Positions 1 to 7,361 of a stretch of DNA of 15,125 bases are shown one piece after another. The translations under genes were made by a program, and so were the position numbers. Location: assembly GCA_003557545.1 (NCBI GenBank), contig PWOD01000087.1, positions 1 to 15,125 on the forward strand, read 5' to 3'. The notes under the pieces are model-generated. The model did no database searches. It had not been told where the DNA came from and was given only the letters and a program-made list of their open reading frames with translations. Source of the DNA: a bacterium (GTDB lineage: Bacteria > T1Sed10-126). Positions within the stretch are counted from its first letter, which is position 1. Each line of letters starts with the position of its first letter.

Positions 1-1
1 G

Positions 2-1036
2 ATGGTTGAGGAGGATCTTGGCCGTCTGCAACTGCCGAGTATGGTTCCTGATAATACTGATCATCTGGACACAGGATTTACCGTTTCTATAGATGCCAAA
101 GAGGACACAACGACAGGGATAAGTGCCTATGACAGGGCGAAAACAATAGCGCTGGCAGTTGATCCCCGTAGTAGCGCCGATGATTTTCAGCGGCCCGGCC
201 ATATTTTTCCTTTAAAGGCTGTTGAAGGTGGTGTTCTGAGAAGAGCCGGACACACCGAGGCTGCGGTTGATCTGGCCCGGCTGGCCGGGCTTCAACCGGC
301 CGGGGTGATCTGTGAGATCATGAGCGAGGATGGAACTATGGCCCGGGGGGCCGAACTGGAACAGCTGGCTGAAAACTATCAGCTGCCGATCATTTCTATT
401 GAGGCGTTGATCGGTTATCGGCGGCGGATTGAAAAACATGTTGAAAGAACTGCTTGTTCTGAAATGCCCACAGAGTTTGGTGAGTTTACCGCTGTGGCGT
501 ACCGTGACAAACTGCAGGAGGTTGAACATCTGGCCCTTGTTTACGGGGATGTTGAAGGAAAGCAGGATGTACTGGTTAGAGTTCATTCCCAGTGTCTTAC
601 CGGGGATGTTTTTACCAGCAAAAGATGTGATTGCCGGGCCCAACTTCACCTTGCTCTAAAAAAGGTTCGGCAGGAGGGGCAGGGAGTAGTTCTGTACCTG
701 ACCCAGGAAGGTCGGGGAATTGGGCTCTGTAATAAGATTCATGCTTATCATCTGCAGGACCAGGGGATGGATACTGTTGAAGCCAATGAAGCCCTGGGAT
801 TTAAAGCTGATCTTCGGGATTATGGTATTGGTGCCCAGATTCTGCAGGATCTGGGCCTGTCGACCTTGCGGCTGTTGACCAATAATCCTCGAAAAGTTGT
901 TGGTCTTGAAGGTTATGGACTGACAATTGTTGATCGGCTTCCGCTGGAAATAGAGCCAAATAAGATAAACCGGCAGTATTTAGAGGCTAAAAAAGCAAAG
1001 TTGGGTCATATCTTGAACCGGGTAAAGGAAGGTTGA
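2..1036 (+). CDS. ribBA: RibBA, bifunctional DHBP synthase / GTP cyclohydrolase II (5' partial)
   Basis: Makes both precursors of riboflavin: 3,4-dihydroxy-2-butanone 4-phosphate from ribulose 5-phosphate, and the pyrimidine intermediate from GTP. The visible 344 residues begin inside the DHBP synthase domain. Its [11 protein letters not shown] stretch (about 36-46), GHIFPL (66-71) and [11 protein letters not shown] (81-91) are clear. The GTP cyclohydrolase II domain starts near residue 160. It has zinc-ligand cysteines C198, C209 and C211 (SQCLTGD...KRCDC), the catalytic loop QEGRGIGL (235-242) and LTNNPRK (292-298). Full RibBA proteins have about 400 residues, so roughly 55 N-terminal residues lie upstream of the window. 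The ATG at base 2 is therefore an internal Met, not the true start. The stop lies 6 bases before ribH, so the two genes are in one operon. Confidence 0.95.
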   Translation: MVEEDLGRLQLPSMVPDNTDHLDTGFTVSIDAKEDTTTGISAYDRAKTIALAVDPRSSADDFQRPGHIFPLKAVEGGVLRRAGHTEAAVDLARLAGLQPAGVICEIMSEDGTMARGAELEQLAENYQLPIISIEALIGYRRRIEKHVERTACSEMPTEFGEFTAVAYRDKLQEVEHLALVYGDVEGKQDVLVRVHSQCLTGDVFTSKRCDCRAQLHLALKKVRQEGQGVVLYLTQEGRGIGLCNKIHAYHLQDQGMDTVEANEALGFKADLRDYGIGAQILQDLGLSTLRLLTNNPRKVVGLEGYGLTIVDRLPLEIEPNKINRQYLEAKKAKLGHILNRVKEG

Positions 1037-1042
1037 TAACCA

Positions 1043-1507
1043 ATGGTTAAACTTATTAAAGGTAGTTTTGATGGATCGGGGATGTCAGTGGCGATTGTTC
1101 TTTCGGAGTTTAACGAAATGATCACTGGTCAGCTTAAAAAGGGTGCAATTGATGCCCTGACCAAGGCCGGCGTTGATGAGGAGGCGATTACTGTCTATCA
1201 GACCCCGGGAAGTTTTGAGCTGCCAGCTCTGGCCCGGAAAGTCGTGGAAACTGGACGTTATGATGGAGTCGTCTGTCTGGGAGCAGTAATTCGGGGAGAA
1301 ACTCCACATTTTGATTATGTTGCTTCCGAAGTTACCAGGGGTATCGGTAATTTAAATTACCGATCGGAGATTCCCGTTGTATTCGGTGTTATTACTGCCA
1401 GTACTGTTGATCAGGCGGTTGATCGGGCTGGAGTCAAGGCCGGTAATAAAGGGGCGGAAGCCGCCCTCGCCCTCGTTCAGCAGGCTGCAGTTTATCGGAA
1501 TCTGTAG
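1043..1507 (+). CDS. ribH: RibH, 6,7-dimethyl-8-ribityllumazine synthase
   Basis: Condenses the RibA-derived pyrimidine with the RibB product (3,4-dihydroxy-2-butanone 4-phosphate) to give lumazine, the penultimate step of riboflavin synthesis. Its 154 residues match the usual family length. Family landmarks are present: the FNEMIT substrate loop (23-28), GSFELP (56-61), AVIRGETPHFDYV (81-93) with catalytic His89, and DRAGVKAGNKG (127-137). The ATG is preceded by AAGGA (1025-1029) and AGGT inside the end of ribBA, which supports operon expression. The stretch around residues 101-107 is encoded by a perfect 22-bp palindrome, listed separately. The protein alignment there has normal length, so the palindrome is not an insertion. 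Confidence 0.95.
   Translation: MVKLIKGSFDGSGMSVAIVLSEFNEMITGQLKKGAIDALTKAGVDEEAITVYQTPGSFELPALARKVVETGRYDGVVCLGAVIRGETPHFDYVASEVTRGIGNLNYRSEIPVVFGVITASTVDQAVDRAGVKAGNKGAEAALALVQQAAVYRNL
1343..1364. repeat. Perfect 22-bp palindrome within ribH
   Basis: The half-site ATCGGTAATTT (1343-1353) is followed at once by its exact reverse complement (1354-1364). The flanking bases T1342 and C1365 do not pair. As RNA it could form a 9-bp stem with a TTAA loop. It lies in codons for an ordinary-length part of RibH. Its function is unknown; it could be a protein-binding site or an mRNA hairpin. Confidence 0.8.
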
Positions 1508-1560
1508 TAAGTTTTCAAACTTTAATTCGGTTAAATCCGCTAGCTGGAGTGTGCCTTTAA

Positions 1561-1932
1561 TTGTCTCGTCAAAAAAGTCGCGAAGAAGCATTCAAGATCC
1601 TTTATGCCAGTGAGGTCGGGGGGGATTATCAGCCCGATAACCCGTCTGATTTTACTCTCGAACTGGTTGAAGGAATCAAACAGAACCACCAGCAGATCAA
1701 CCAGCAGTTGTCAGAACAGCTGGCTGATTGGAGCCTTGAAAGGATCTTTCCGGTTGAACGGGTTATTTTGAGGTTGGGACTTTACGAGCTCCTTTATCAG
1801 CAGACCGGTCGAGCCATTGTTATCAATGAGGCAGTTGAACTGGCCAAAAAATTTGGTGACAGAAATTCAGCTTCCTTTGTTAATGGAATTCTTGATAATT
1901 TCAAGGGTGGAGATGAGCATGCGCCGGCGTAG
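1561..1932 (+). CDS. nusB: NusB, transcription antitermination factor
   Basis: NusB pairs with NusE (ribosomal protein S10) on boxA RNA to support rRNA antitermination. The 123-residue protein shows the family pattern: an N-terminal SRQKSREEAFKILYA helix, LVEGI (35-39), the central ERVILRLGLYELLY (66-79), and the C-terminal INEAVELAKKFGDRNSASFVNGILD (88-112). The start is TTG, with GGAG at 1546-1549 about 11 bases upstream. No ATG is available before the conserved N-terminal helix, so TTG is the sensible start. It is slightly shorter than typical NusB (about 130-150 residues). It follows ribH by 53 bases, a common neighbourhood in Bacillota. Its 3' end overlaps the next gene. Confidence 0.93.
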   Translation: MSRQKSREEAFKILYASEVGGDYQPDNPSDFTLELVEGIKQNHQQINQQLSEQLADWSLERIFPVERVILRLGLYELLYQQTGRAIVINEAVELAKKFGDRNSASFVNGILDNFKGGDEHAPA

Positions 1933-3898
1933 CTGGTTTTTGCTTGTCCTGGCGGTTGTTATCTTCTCTGTTGCCGGCCTCGCTTATTATCTGTTTCCCA
2001 TAGTTTTGACTGAAATAGACTGGCTGGTTTCTGAGGAAACCGAGAGGCCCGAGGTTGCCCCGGAAGATGTTGCTGTTGAACTTCCTTCTGATTTGGATCT
2101 TGATTACCAGCTGCCTGAAGATTTACGGGAACGGCTGGAGGTTTCCCGCCGCCAGCAACAAGCTTATTTTGAGCAGGCCCGCGCCGCCCACGAGGCCGGC
2201 CGGTTGGCGGAAGCTGAGCGTATCTATCAGCGGGTTCTGGGGACTTCAGGATTGGATAGATTTGCTGCCCTTGCTTATCGTTATCTTGGTGATATACAAA
2301 CTGCCCGGGAACAGTTTGAACGGGCGATTCAGCTTTATGATTATTCACTTGACGTTATAGATACATTTCCTGAAACCTATTATCGTCGTGCTTTAACCCT
2401 GGAAGAAATCGGTCAGTCCCAACCGGCGCTGGAAGATCTGAACCTGGCTATACAGCTGGCTCCGGAGCCGTTATTTTTGTTCGCCCGGGGTAACTGGTAT
2501 CTGGGACGGGGAAGCTTTTCTGAAGCAATTGAAGATTATACTCGTGGACTGGGAAAAGATCAGTTTACAACTGAATTTTATTTTAACCGGGCCATGGCCT
2601 ATTACCGACAGGGGCGGCGAGAGTCTGCGTTAGACGATTTTTCTCGGGTTGTTGAAATCTCCGGGGATTCTTCAGTAAACTATCAGGCGCACAAAGCCCG
2701 CGCCCAAATTTTTCTTGATCAGGATAATCTCTCCGCTGCAGAAAATGAACTGCGTCAGGCCCGGCAACAGCAGATGACTCCGCTGGTGTTATATAATTTA
2801 TCGCTTGTCCTGAGTGCTCAAAATAATTATCAAGAAGCATTGGATAATATTGAACAGGCTCTTCCACTGGAAATAACCCGCCCTGATATTTTGAGTTCTG
2901 GGCAGATTTATATGCAGCTAGGATATCTTTATGAACAGACCGGACGATATGCCAAAGCGGTTGATGCATATCTGGAGGCGAATAACTATTTTCCTGAAGA
3001 ACATAAAATTCTCTTCGCTGTGGGCCGGCTCTATGAGCAGTTGGACAATCATTCGATGGCGCTTAATTATTATCGGCAGATTCTTGAGGATGAGGATCCA
3101 GAAGAGTTTTATCAGCAGTTGATCTATCGTCGGGTTGGTGAAATCTGGTTGGAACGTGAGCAGCCCGACCGAGCCCGGCCGGCTTTTCGTAATGTTCTGG
3201 AACTAAATCCGACTGAGGATGAAGCCCATTATAATCTTGGTGTTGCCTATTTTAGAGAAAATATTTTTGATCGAGCGATTACTGCTTTTAGCGATGCAGT
3301 CAGATTATTTCCTGAATCTGAAATATATCGCTACGACCTGGCCCGGGCGCTTTTTTTGCATGGTGAAAGAGCCCAGGCCAGGGAGCAGTTTCAGACAGTT
3401 TTAAGTTATCATGAAAATCATATTGATGCTCAAAAAATGCTGTCTTTTATTGAGTATAACTGGGGTATGATGGATTCGGCTGCCCGGGGGTTCAAACTCT
3501 CCCTGGAGGCTTCGCTGGACGAGCAGGAAACTGCCTGGATGCTTCTGCAGCTGGGTAATATTGCCATGTATAAAAATGATTTTACTGAGGCGATGGCTTA
3601 TTATCAGGAAGTTATTGAAACCTATCAACTTCCCGAGGCTTATTATAATCTGGGGCTCTGTTTTCTTGTTCAGGAGAAGTGGGATCGAGCGCTGTCAGTT
3701 TTTGAGCTGGCTCTGGAAAAAGGGTTGGAAACCGATAAGATACGGCAGGGTCTTGGCTACCTATTTTTTAATCGTGGCCTCTATCAGACCGCCCAGGGAC
3801 AGTTTGAGCGAGCCGCTGAACTGGCTCCGGCTGATCTGCGAGCCCAGTATAATCTGTATAGGATTAATCGTTGGATGGAGGAACTGAATGATGATTAA
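1919..3898 (+). CDS. Membrane-anchored TPR-repeat protein
   Basis: A 659-residue protein with an RRR-start and one hydrophobic segment (about 7-26). A short acidic linker (about 38-62) follows, then tandem tetratricopeptide repeats from about residue 80 to the C-terminus. TPR signatures are plain, such as EAHYNLGVAYFRENIFDRAITAFSDA written in part as YNLGVAYF and AYYNLGLCF. By the positive-inside rule the repeats should lie outside the cytoplasmic membrane. TPR arrays are protein-binding scaffolds; no enzyme domain is visible. The ATG at 1919 is chosen because GGAG (1909-1912) sits 6 bases upstream; the ATG at 1913 is possible. An upstream in-frame extension would run through nusB in another frame and is unlikely. 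The gene overlaps nusB by 14 bases and the next gene by 11, suggesting translational coupling. The partner is unknown. Confidence 0.85.
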   Translation: MRRRSWFLLVLAVVIFSVAGLAYYLFPIVLTEIDWLVSEETERPEVAPEDVAVELPSDLDLDYQLPEDLRERLEVSRRQQQAYFEQARAAHEAGRLAEAERIYQRVLGTSGLDRFAALAYRYLGDIQTAREQFERAIQLYDYSLDVIDTFPETYYRRALTLEEIGQSQPALEDLNLAIQLAPEPLFLFARGNWYLGRGSFSEAIEDYTRGLGKDQFTTEFYFNRAMAYYRQGRRESALDDFSRVVEISGDSSVNYQAHKARAQIFLDQDNLSAAENELRQARQQQMTPLVLYNLSLVLSAQNNYQEALDNIEQALPLEITRPDILSSGQIYMQLGYLYEQTGRYAKAVDAYLEANNYFPEEHKILFAVGRLYEQLDNHSMALNYYRQILEDEDPEEFYQQLIYRRVGEIWLEREQPDRARPAFRNVLELNPTEDEAHYNLGVAYFRENIFDRAITAFSDAVRLFPESEIYRYDLARALFLHGERAQAREQFQTVLSYHENHIDAQKMLSFIEYNWGMMDSAARGFKLSLEASLDEQETAWMLLQLGNIAMYKNDFTEAMAYYQEVIETYQLPEAYYNLGLCFLVQEKWDRALSVFELALEKGLETDKIRQGLGYLFFNRGLYQTAQGQFERAAELAPADLRAQYNLYRINRWMEELNDD

Positions 3899-4454
3899 AG
3901 ATGATTATTTTTTAACCAGTGCTAAGGTGATAGAAGAAACCGGCAGAAACTTTACCGGCCAGCTTAAACAGCTGGCTCAAACAGTGCTTGAAACCTGGCA
4001 AAATGGCGGAAAAGTGATTAGTTTTGGAAACGGGGGTAGTGCTGGCGATAGTCTCCATTTTACAACTGAACTGGTCGCTCGGTTTGGCAGTCAGCCAATT
4101 CACCAGCCGGCGATATCACTGGCCGCTAATCCTTGCACGGTTACAGCTGTCGCGAATGACTGGTCGTTCGATGAACTTTTTTCCCGGCAGATAAAAGCGC
4201 TTGGCACAGAGCGGGATATTTATTTCGGGTTGACCACCTCGGGAAACTCTGAAAATGTTTATCGTGGGGTTCAACAGGCCCTGGAAATGGGAGGTCGAGT
4301 GGTCGGCTTTACCGGCCAGAGTGGCGGTCGGCTTAAGCAGCTGGAAATCGATTTGATCGCCATACCATCGGCGGTAACCGCTCATGTTCAGGAAGCCCAT
4401 ATTGTTTGTCTGCACTGGCTGTGCCGGGTGATTGATACTGCTTTAAACGGTTGA
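3888..4454 (+). CDS. gmhA: SIS-domain phosphosugar isomerase, GmhA-like (sedoheptulose-7-phosphate isomerase)
   Basis: A cytoplasmic sugar-isomerase (SIS) protein of 188 residues, the usual GmhA length. GmhA converts sedoheptulose 7-phosphate to D-glycero-manno-heptose 7-phosphate, the first step to ADP-heptose for lipopolysaccharide or surface glycans. Motifs are FGNGGSAGDSLHF (46-58), the acid-base Glu in TTEL (Glu61), TTSGNS (116-121), and VQEAH with His171. Both catalytic positions of the family are thus kept. GGAGG (3877-3881) lies 6 bases before the ATG, inside the end of the TPR gene. No other heptose genes (hldE, gmhB) are in the window. DiaA-like SIS proteins look similar, so the substrate is probable rather than certain. 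Confidence 0.82.
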   Translation: MMIKDDYFLTSAKVIEETGRNFTGQLKQLAQTVLETWQNGGKVISFGNGGSAGDSLHFTTELVARFGSQPIHQPAISLAANPCTVTAVANDWSFDELFSRQIKALGTERDIYFGLTTSGNSENVYRGVQQALEMGGRVVGFTGQSGGRLKQLEIDLIAIPSAVTAHVQEAHIVCLHWLCRVIDTALNG

Positions 4455-4504
4455 TCTTATCCGCTTTAAAAACCTCAATTCTGCCCATTAACCGGTGTTT
4501 AGAG

Positions 4505-4531
4505 TTGCCAAATTGCTCTGAATACTATAAT
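4505..4531 (+). promoter_or_regulatory. Candidate sigma-A-type promoter for icd
   Basis: TTGCCA (4505-4510) and a perfect TATAAT (4526-4531) are separated by 15 bases, shorter than the ideal 17. The site lies in the 122-base gap before icd and gives a leader of about 40 bases. No clear terminator for the upstream operon is visible in this gap. Confidence 0.45.
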
Positions 4532-4576
4532 CTTACAGTGATTTTGAAAAACTAATTAATTCTGGAGGTCTAGAAA

Positions 4577-5830
4577 ATGAGTCAATATCAAGCGATTGAA
4601 ATTCCGCAGGATGGGACTAAAATTTCTTATCAGGATGGGAGCTTAAATTTCCCCGATAATCCGATTATTCCTTATATTGAAGGTGATGGAACAGGTAAGG
4701 ATATCTCACCTGTTATGCGTCAGGTTATCGATGGAGCAGTTGAAAAAGTTTATGCTGGTGAAAAAAAGATTGCCTGGATGCGTATCTATGCCGGTGAATC
4801 TGCCGAAGAGGTTTATGGAACAGTTTTTCCCGATGAAACTCTGCAGGCGATCACTGAGTTCAGAGTGGCGATTAAAGGTCCTCTGACTACCCCGGTTGGT
4901 TCCGGGTTCAGGAGTTTGAATGTCGCTCTACGGCAGCAGCTTGATCTTTATGCCTGTGTCCGCCCTGTTTATTATCTTGAGGGACTGCCATCACCGGTAC
5001 GGGAACCGGAACTGGTTGATTTTGTAATATTTCGCGAAAATACAGAGGATGTTTATGCGGGGATTGAGTGGGCTTCCGGGACTGATGAGGTGGAGCAGGT
5101 TCGGGATTTTTTTGAAAACGAGATGAAGGTTGAAGGAATTCATGCCGGACCGGTAGGACTGGGACTCAAGCCGATCAGTCAGTTTGCGACTAAACGGCTG
5201 GTTCGTCGGGCTATTGATTATGCTCTTCAACATGGTAGAGAATCAGTAACCCTTGTTCATAAAGGTAATATTATGAAATTTACTGAAGGAGCTTTTCGGA
5301 ACTGGGGTTACGAGGTGGCCGAAGAGGAGTATGGCAAGGAGGTTATTACGGAAGATCAACTGTGGGATGAGTTTTCTGGTGAGCAGCCGGAGGGCACTGT
5401 TGTTGTCAAGGATAGAATTGCTGATAACATGCTGCAGCAGATTTTGACCCGGACGGCTGATTATGATGTTCTTGCTCTCCCCAATCTTAACGGTGATTAT
5501 ATTAGTGACTCAGCCGGCGGAATGATTGGCGGTCTGGGAATCTGTCCGGGCGCGAATTTTGGTGATGGTCTGGCCCTTTTTGAGCCGACCCATGGTAGCG
5601 CTCCCAAACATGCCGGTAAGGATAAGGTGAATCCAACAGCACTGATTCTTTCGGCCTGTGAGATGCTTGATTTCATTGGCTGGCCAGAGGCCTCCTCGGC
5701 GATCAAGAACTCTCTGGAACTAACCTTCCAGCAAAAATATGTCACCTATGATCTGGCCCGGCAGTTGCCTGGTTCTCAGAAGGTTAGTACCAGTCAGTTT
5801 GGCCGGCGTATAATCGATAATATCAGTTAG
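4577..5830 (+). CDS. icd: Isocitrate dehydrogenase, NADP-dependent type
   Basis: Oxidatively decarboxylates isocitrate to 2-oxoglutarate. The 417 residues align closely with E. coli Icd (416). Substrate residues are present: Ser113, Arg119, Arg129 and Arg153, with Tyr160, the VHKGNIMK lysine (about 229), and metal ligands Asp283, Asp307 and Asp311. NADP-specificity positions Lys344, Tyr391 and Arg395 are present, while Tyr345 of E. coli is His here. NADP use is therefore likely but not proven. An excellent SD, GGAGG (4564-4568), sits 8 bases before the ATG. It is followed by citrate synthase on the same strand, which together would serve glutamate-precursor synthesis. Ser113, the E. coli phosphorylation site, is kept, but no kinase gene is seen here. 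Confidence 0.95.
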   Translation: MSQYQAIEIPQDGTKISYQDGSLNFPDNPIIPYIEGDGTGKDISPVMRQVIDGAVEKVYAGEKKIAWMRIYAGESAEEVYGTVFPDETLQAITEFRVAIKGPLTTPVGSGFRSLNVALRQQLDLYACVRPVYYLEGLPSPVREPELVDFVIFRENTEDVYAGIEWASGTDEVEQVRDFFENEMKVEGIHAGPVGLGLKPISQFATKRLVRRAIDYALQHGRESVTLVHKGNIMKFTEGAFRNWGYEVAEEEYGKEVITEDQLWDEFSGEQPEGTVVVKDRIADNMLQQILTRTADYDVLALPNLNGDYISDSAGGMIGGLGICPGANFGDGLALFEPTHGSAPKHAGKDKVNPTALILSACEMLDFIGWPEASSAIKNSLELTFQQKYVTYDLARQLPGSQKVSTSQFGRRIIDNIS

Positions 5831-5880
5831 CCGGTCATCCAGCAGCCTGGTTTCTGGTTGAATTGAATCGGCGACCTGAT

Positions 5881-5896
5881 CTCAGACAGCTCTGAG
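5881..5896. repeat. Short inverted repeat downstream of icd
   Basis: CTCAGA, a CAGC loop, then TCTGAG form a perfect 6-bp stem about 50 bases after the icd stop. No T-run follows directly, so it is a poor intrinsic terminator. It may protect mRNA ends or be chance. Confidence 0.4.
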
Positions 5897-5932
5897 TTGA
5901 CTGTATGAAAAAAATCTGTTGAATTTTTAAAT

Positions 5933-5954
5933 TATTTCCATAAAATTGGAAATA
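5933..5954. repeat. Inverted repeat upstream of citrate synthase, possible operator
   Basis: TATTTCCA (5933-5940) and TGGAAATA (5947-5954) are perfect 8-bp arms with a 6-base spacer. The dyad lies directly upstream of the -35 of the best promoter candidate, at 5956. That position suits a DNA-binding regulator. The stem is AT-rich and has no T-run. Confidence 0.5.
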
Positions 5955-5955
5955 G

Positions 5956-5983
5956 TTGAAAAAATTTAGCATTATTTTACAAT
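5956..5983 (+). promoter_or_regulatory. Candidate promoter for citrate synthase
   Basis: TTGAAA (5956-5961), a 16-base spacer and TACAAT (5978-5983) match the vegetative consensus at 5 of 6 bases in each box. Transcription from here would give a leader of about 110 bases. The -10 also forms one arm of a short dyad, TACAAT/ATTGTA (5978-5983 and 5991-5996). A weaker second candidate is TTGTTA (6015-6020) with TTTAAT (6037-6042). Confidence 0.45.
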
Positions 5984-5998
5984 ATTTAAGATTGTAGG

Positions 5999-6050
5999 CA
6001 CAAAAAATGACCGTTTGTTAAGTTAGTTATTTACAGTTTAATTTTTTGTG
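5999..6050. repeat. 10-bp inverted repeat in the citrate synthase leader
   Basis: CACAAAAAAT (5999-6008) and its exact complement ATTTTTTGTG (6041-6050) flank 32 bases. The second promoter candidate lies between and over these arms. It could be a paired operator or a leader stem; the arms are low-complexity, so chance is not excluded. Confidence 0.45.
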
Positions 6051-6101
6051 TTCTGCAAAATCGGTTGTTTAACATAAAAAAATTTGTCGGGAGGCCCCAG
6101 T

Positions 6102-7232
6102 ATGACTTCTGACGGCTTAAAAAATGTAGTCTTAACGGAATCGGAGATGAGTTATCTGGATGGTGATACCGGGGATTTGGTATACCGCGGTTATGATATT
6201 ACAGAGCTGGCAGAGCGGGCCCGGTTTGAAGAGCTGTTCCATCTGTTCTGGGAAGGGGATTTTCCCAGTCAGGAGCAGTTTGATCAGACCTGTAGTGTGC
6301 TGGCTGAAAATCGTCCTATTTCCGATGAAATAAAGCAGCTGGCTAAAAAACTTGCGGAAAATCAGATGCATCCGATGGCGGCTTTGCGAACTCTCGTTTC
6401 AGCTTTGCCGGCCTTTGATCCGGATGCCGGCAGTTCACCACTGAATATGGAGGCTAACTATCGAAAAGCCGAACGGATCGCTGCCAAACTAATTACTTTA
6501 ATTGCTGCTTTCGATCGCTATCGTAAGGGCCATGAAGCGGTTGATCCCGATCCGGAACTCAGCCATGCAGGTAATTTTCTCTATATGTTGAGTGGTGAAA
6601 AACCCAGCCCCGGCGCGGAGGAGATTTTTAATAGCTGTCTGGTTTTACACGCTGACCACGGTTTTAACGCTTCTACCTTTGCCGCCCGGGTTACTGCATC
6701 AACCCTGAGTGATATTCACTCGGCGATTACTTCCGCAATCGGAACCCTTAAAGGGCTTATTCATGGCGGAGCTAATTCTGAAGTTATGCGGATGCTTCTC
6801 GAAATTGATCAGCAGCAGATTGATCCAATCGATTATGTAAAACAGAAACTTGCCGCTGGCGAGGTTATTATGGGGTTTGGTCATGCTGTTTATAATACGA
6901 TCGATCCTCGTTCCCCTTATCTCCGGAAGATGTGCCAAAAGCTTGGTGAGGAGCAGGGTGAAACTAAATGGTACCGCTATAGCACCAAAATTGAGGATTA
7001 TATGGAAGAGGCTAAAGGAATCCGTTGTAACGTTGATTTTTACTCAGCCTCAGTTTATTACCTGCTGGGCATATCGATTGATCTTTATACTACAATTTTT
7101 GCTGCCAGTCGGGTCGTTGGTTGGATAGGTCATATTATGGAGCAGTATGCAGAACGAACTTTGATCCGTCCTCGAGCTCGTTATGTGGGGCCGATGAATT
7201 TAAAATATTGTCCATTGTCTCAGCGGCAGTAA
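6102..7232 (+). CDS. gltA: Citrate synthase
   Basis: Condenses oxaloacetate and acetyl-CoA to citrate. The 376 residues fit the short dimeric class. Family motifs are LHADHGFNASTFAAR (182-196), GLIHGGANSEV (218-228) with catalytic His221, GFGHAVYNTIDPR (258-270) with His261 and Arg270, catalytic Asp312 in NVDFYSA, Arg337 and RPRARYVGP (356-364). Most bacterial enzymes read GHRVYK where this one has GHAVYN; the animal enzymes also have Ala there. The ATG at 6102 is preceded by GGGAGG (6089-6094) at 7 bases; an in-frame TTG at 6084 would place the SD inside the gene and is rejected. 2-Methylcitrate synthase is a close relative, but the adjacent icd favours citrate synthase. Confidence 0.93.
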   Translation: MTSDGLKNVVLTESEMSYLDGDTGDLVYRGYDITELAERARFEELFHLFWEGDFPSQEQFDQTCSVLAENRPISDEIKQLAKKLAENQMHPMAALRTLVSALPAFDPDAGSSPLNMEANYRKAERIAAKLITLIAAFDRYRKGHEAVDPDPELSHAGNFLYMLSGEKPSPGAEEIFNSCLVLHADHGFNASTFAARVTASTLSDIHSAITSAIGTLKGLIHGGANSEVMRMLLEIDQQQIDPIDYVKQKLAAGEVIMGFGHAVYNTIDPRSPYLRKMCQKLGEEQGETKWYRYSTKIEDYMEEAKGIRCNVDFYSASVYYLLGISIDLYTTIFAASRVVGWIGHIMEQYAERTLIRPRARYVGPMNLKYCPLSQRQ

Positions 7233-7237
7233 TAGTC

Positions 7238-7255
7238 CCAGCCCAGAGGTTGGTT
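7238..7255 (+). terminator. Weak intrinsic terminator candidate after citrate synthase
   Basis: Six bases after the stop, CCAGCC (7238-7243), a CAGA loop and GGTTGG (7248-7253) form a 6-bp stem with one G-T wobble, followed by TTGCTT. The T tract is interrupted, so termination may be partial. Confidence 0.35.
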
Positions 7256-7268
7256 GCTTAAAAAAATC

Positions 7269-7297
7269 TTGCTTTAGTGCGATCCTCCCCTTATATT
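7269..7297 (+). promoter_or_regulatory. Candidate promoter for the DUF2851 gene cluster
   Basis: TTGCTT (7269-7274), a 17-base spacer and TATATT (7292-7297) fit a vegetative promoter at 4 and 5 of 6 bases. It would give a leader of about 60 bases carrying two purine-rich SD-like stretches, GGAGGAGG (7327-7334) and GGGAGGG (7349-7355). Confidence 0.35.
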
Positions 7298-7361
7298 TAA
7301 ACTGTACTGACTTAAAATCCAGGGTCGGAGGAGGCATATCTATCTTCTGGGAGGGATAGCT

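Noticed and set aside
275-290. GC-rich hairpin in ribBA
   Set aside because: It arises from Ala-Arg-Leu-Ala-Gly codons rich in GCC, CGG and GGG, in a conserved part of the protein.
212-649. Antisense open frame across ribBA
   Set aside because: It is a shadow of the strongly conserved ribBA frame, with no recognisable protein or SD. The same holds for other open frames opposite clear genes.
1817-1918. Longer N-terminus for the TPR protein
   Set aside because: It would run in another frame through the conserved end of nusB. The ATG at 1919 has a good SD and starts a typical membrane anchor.
6084-6101. TTG start for citrate synthase
   Set aside because: The SD (6089-6094) would fall inside the gene; the ATG at 6102 is correctly spaced.
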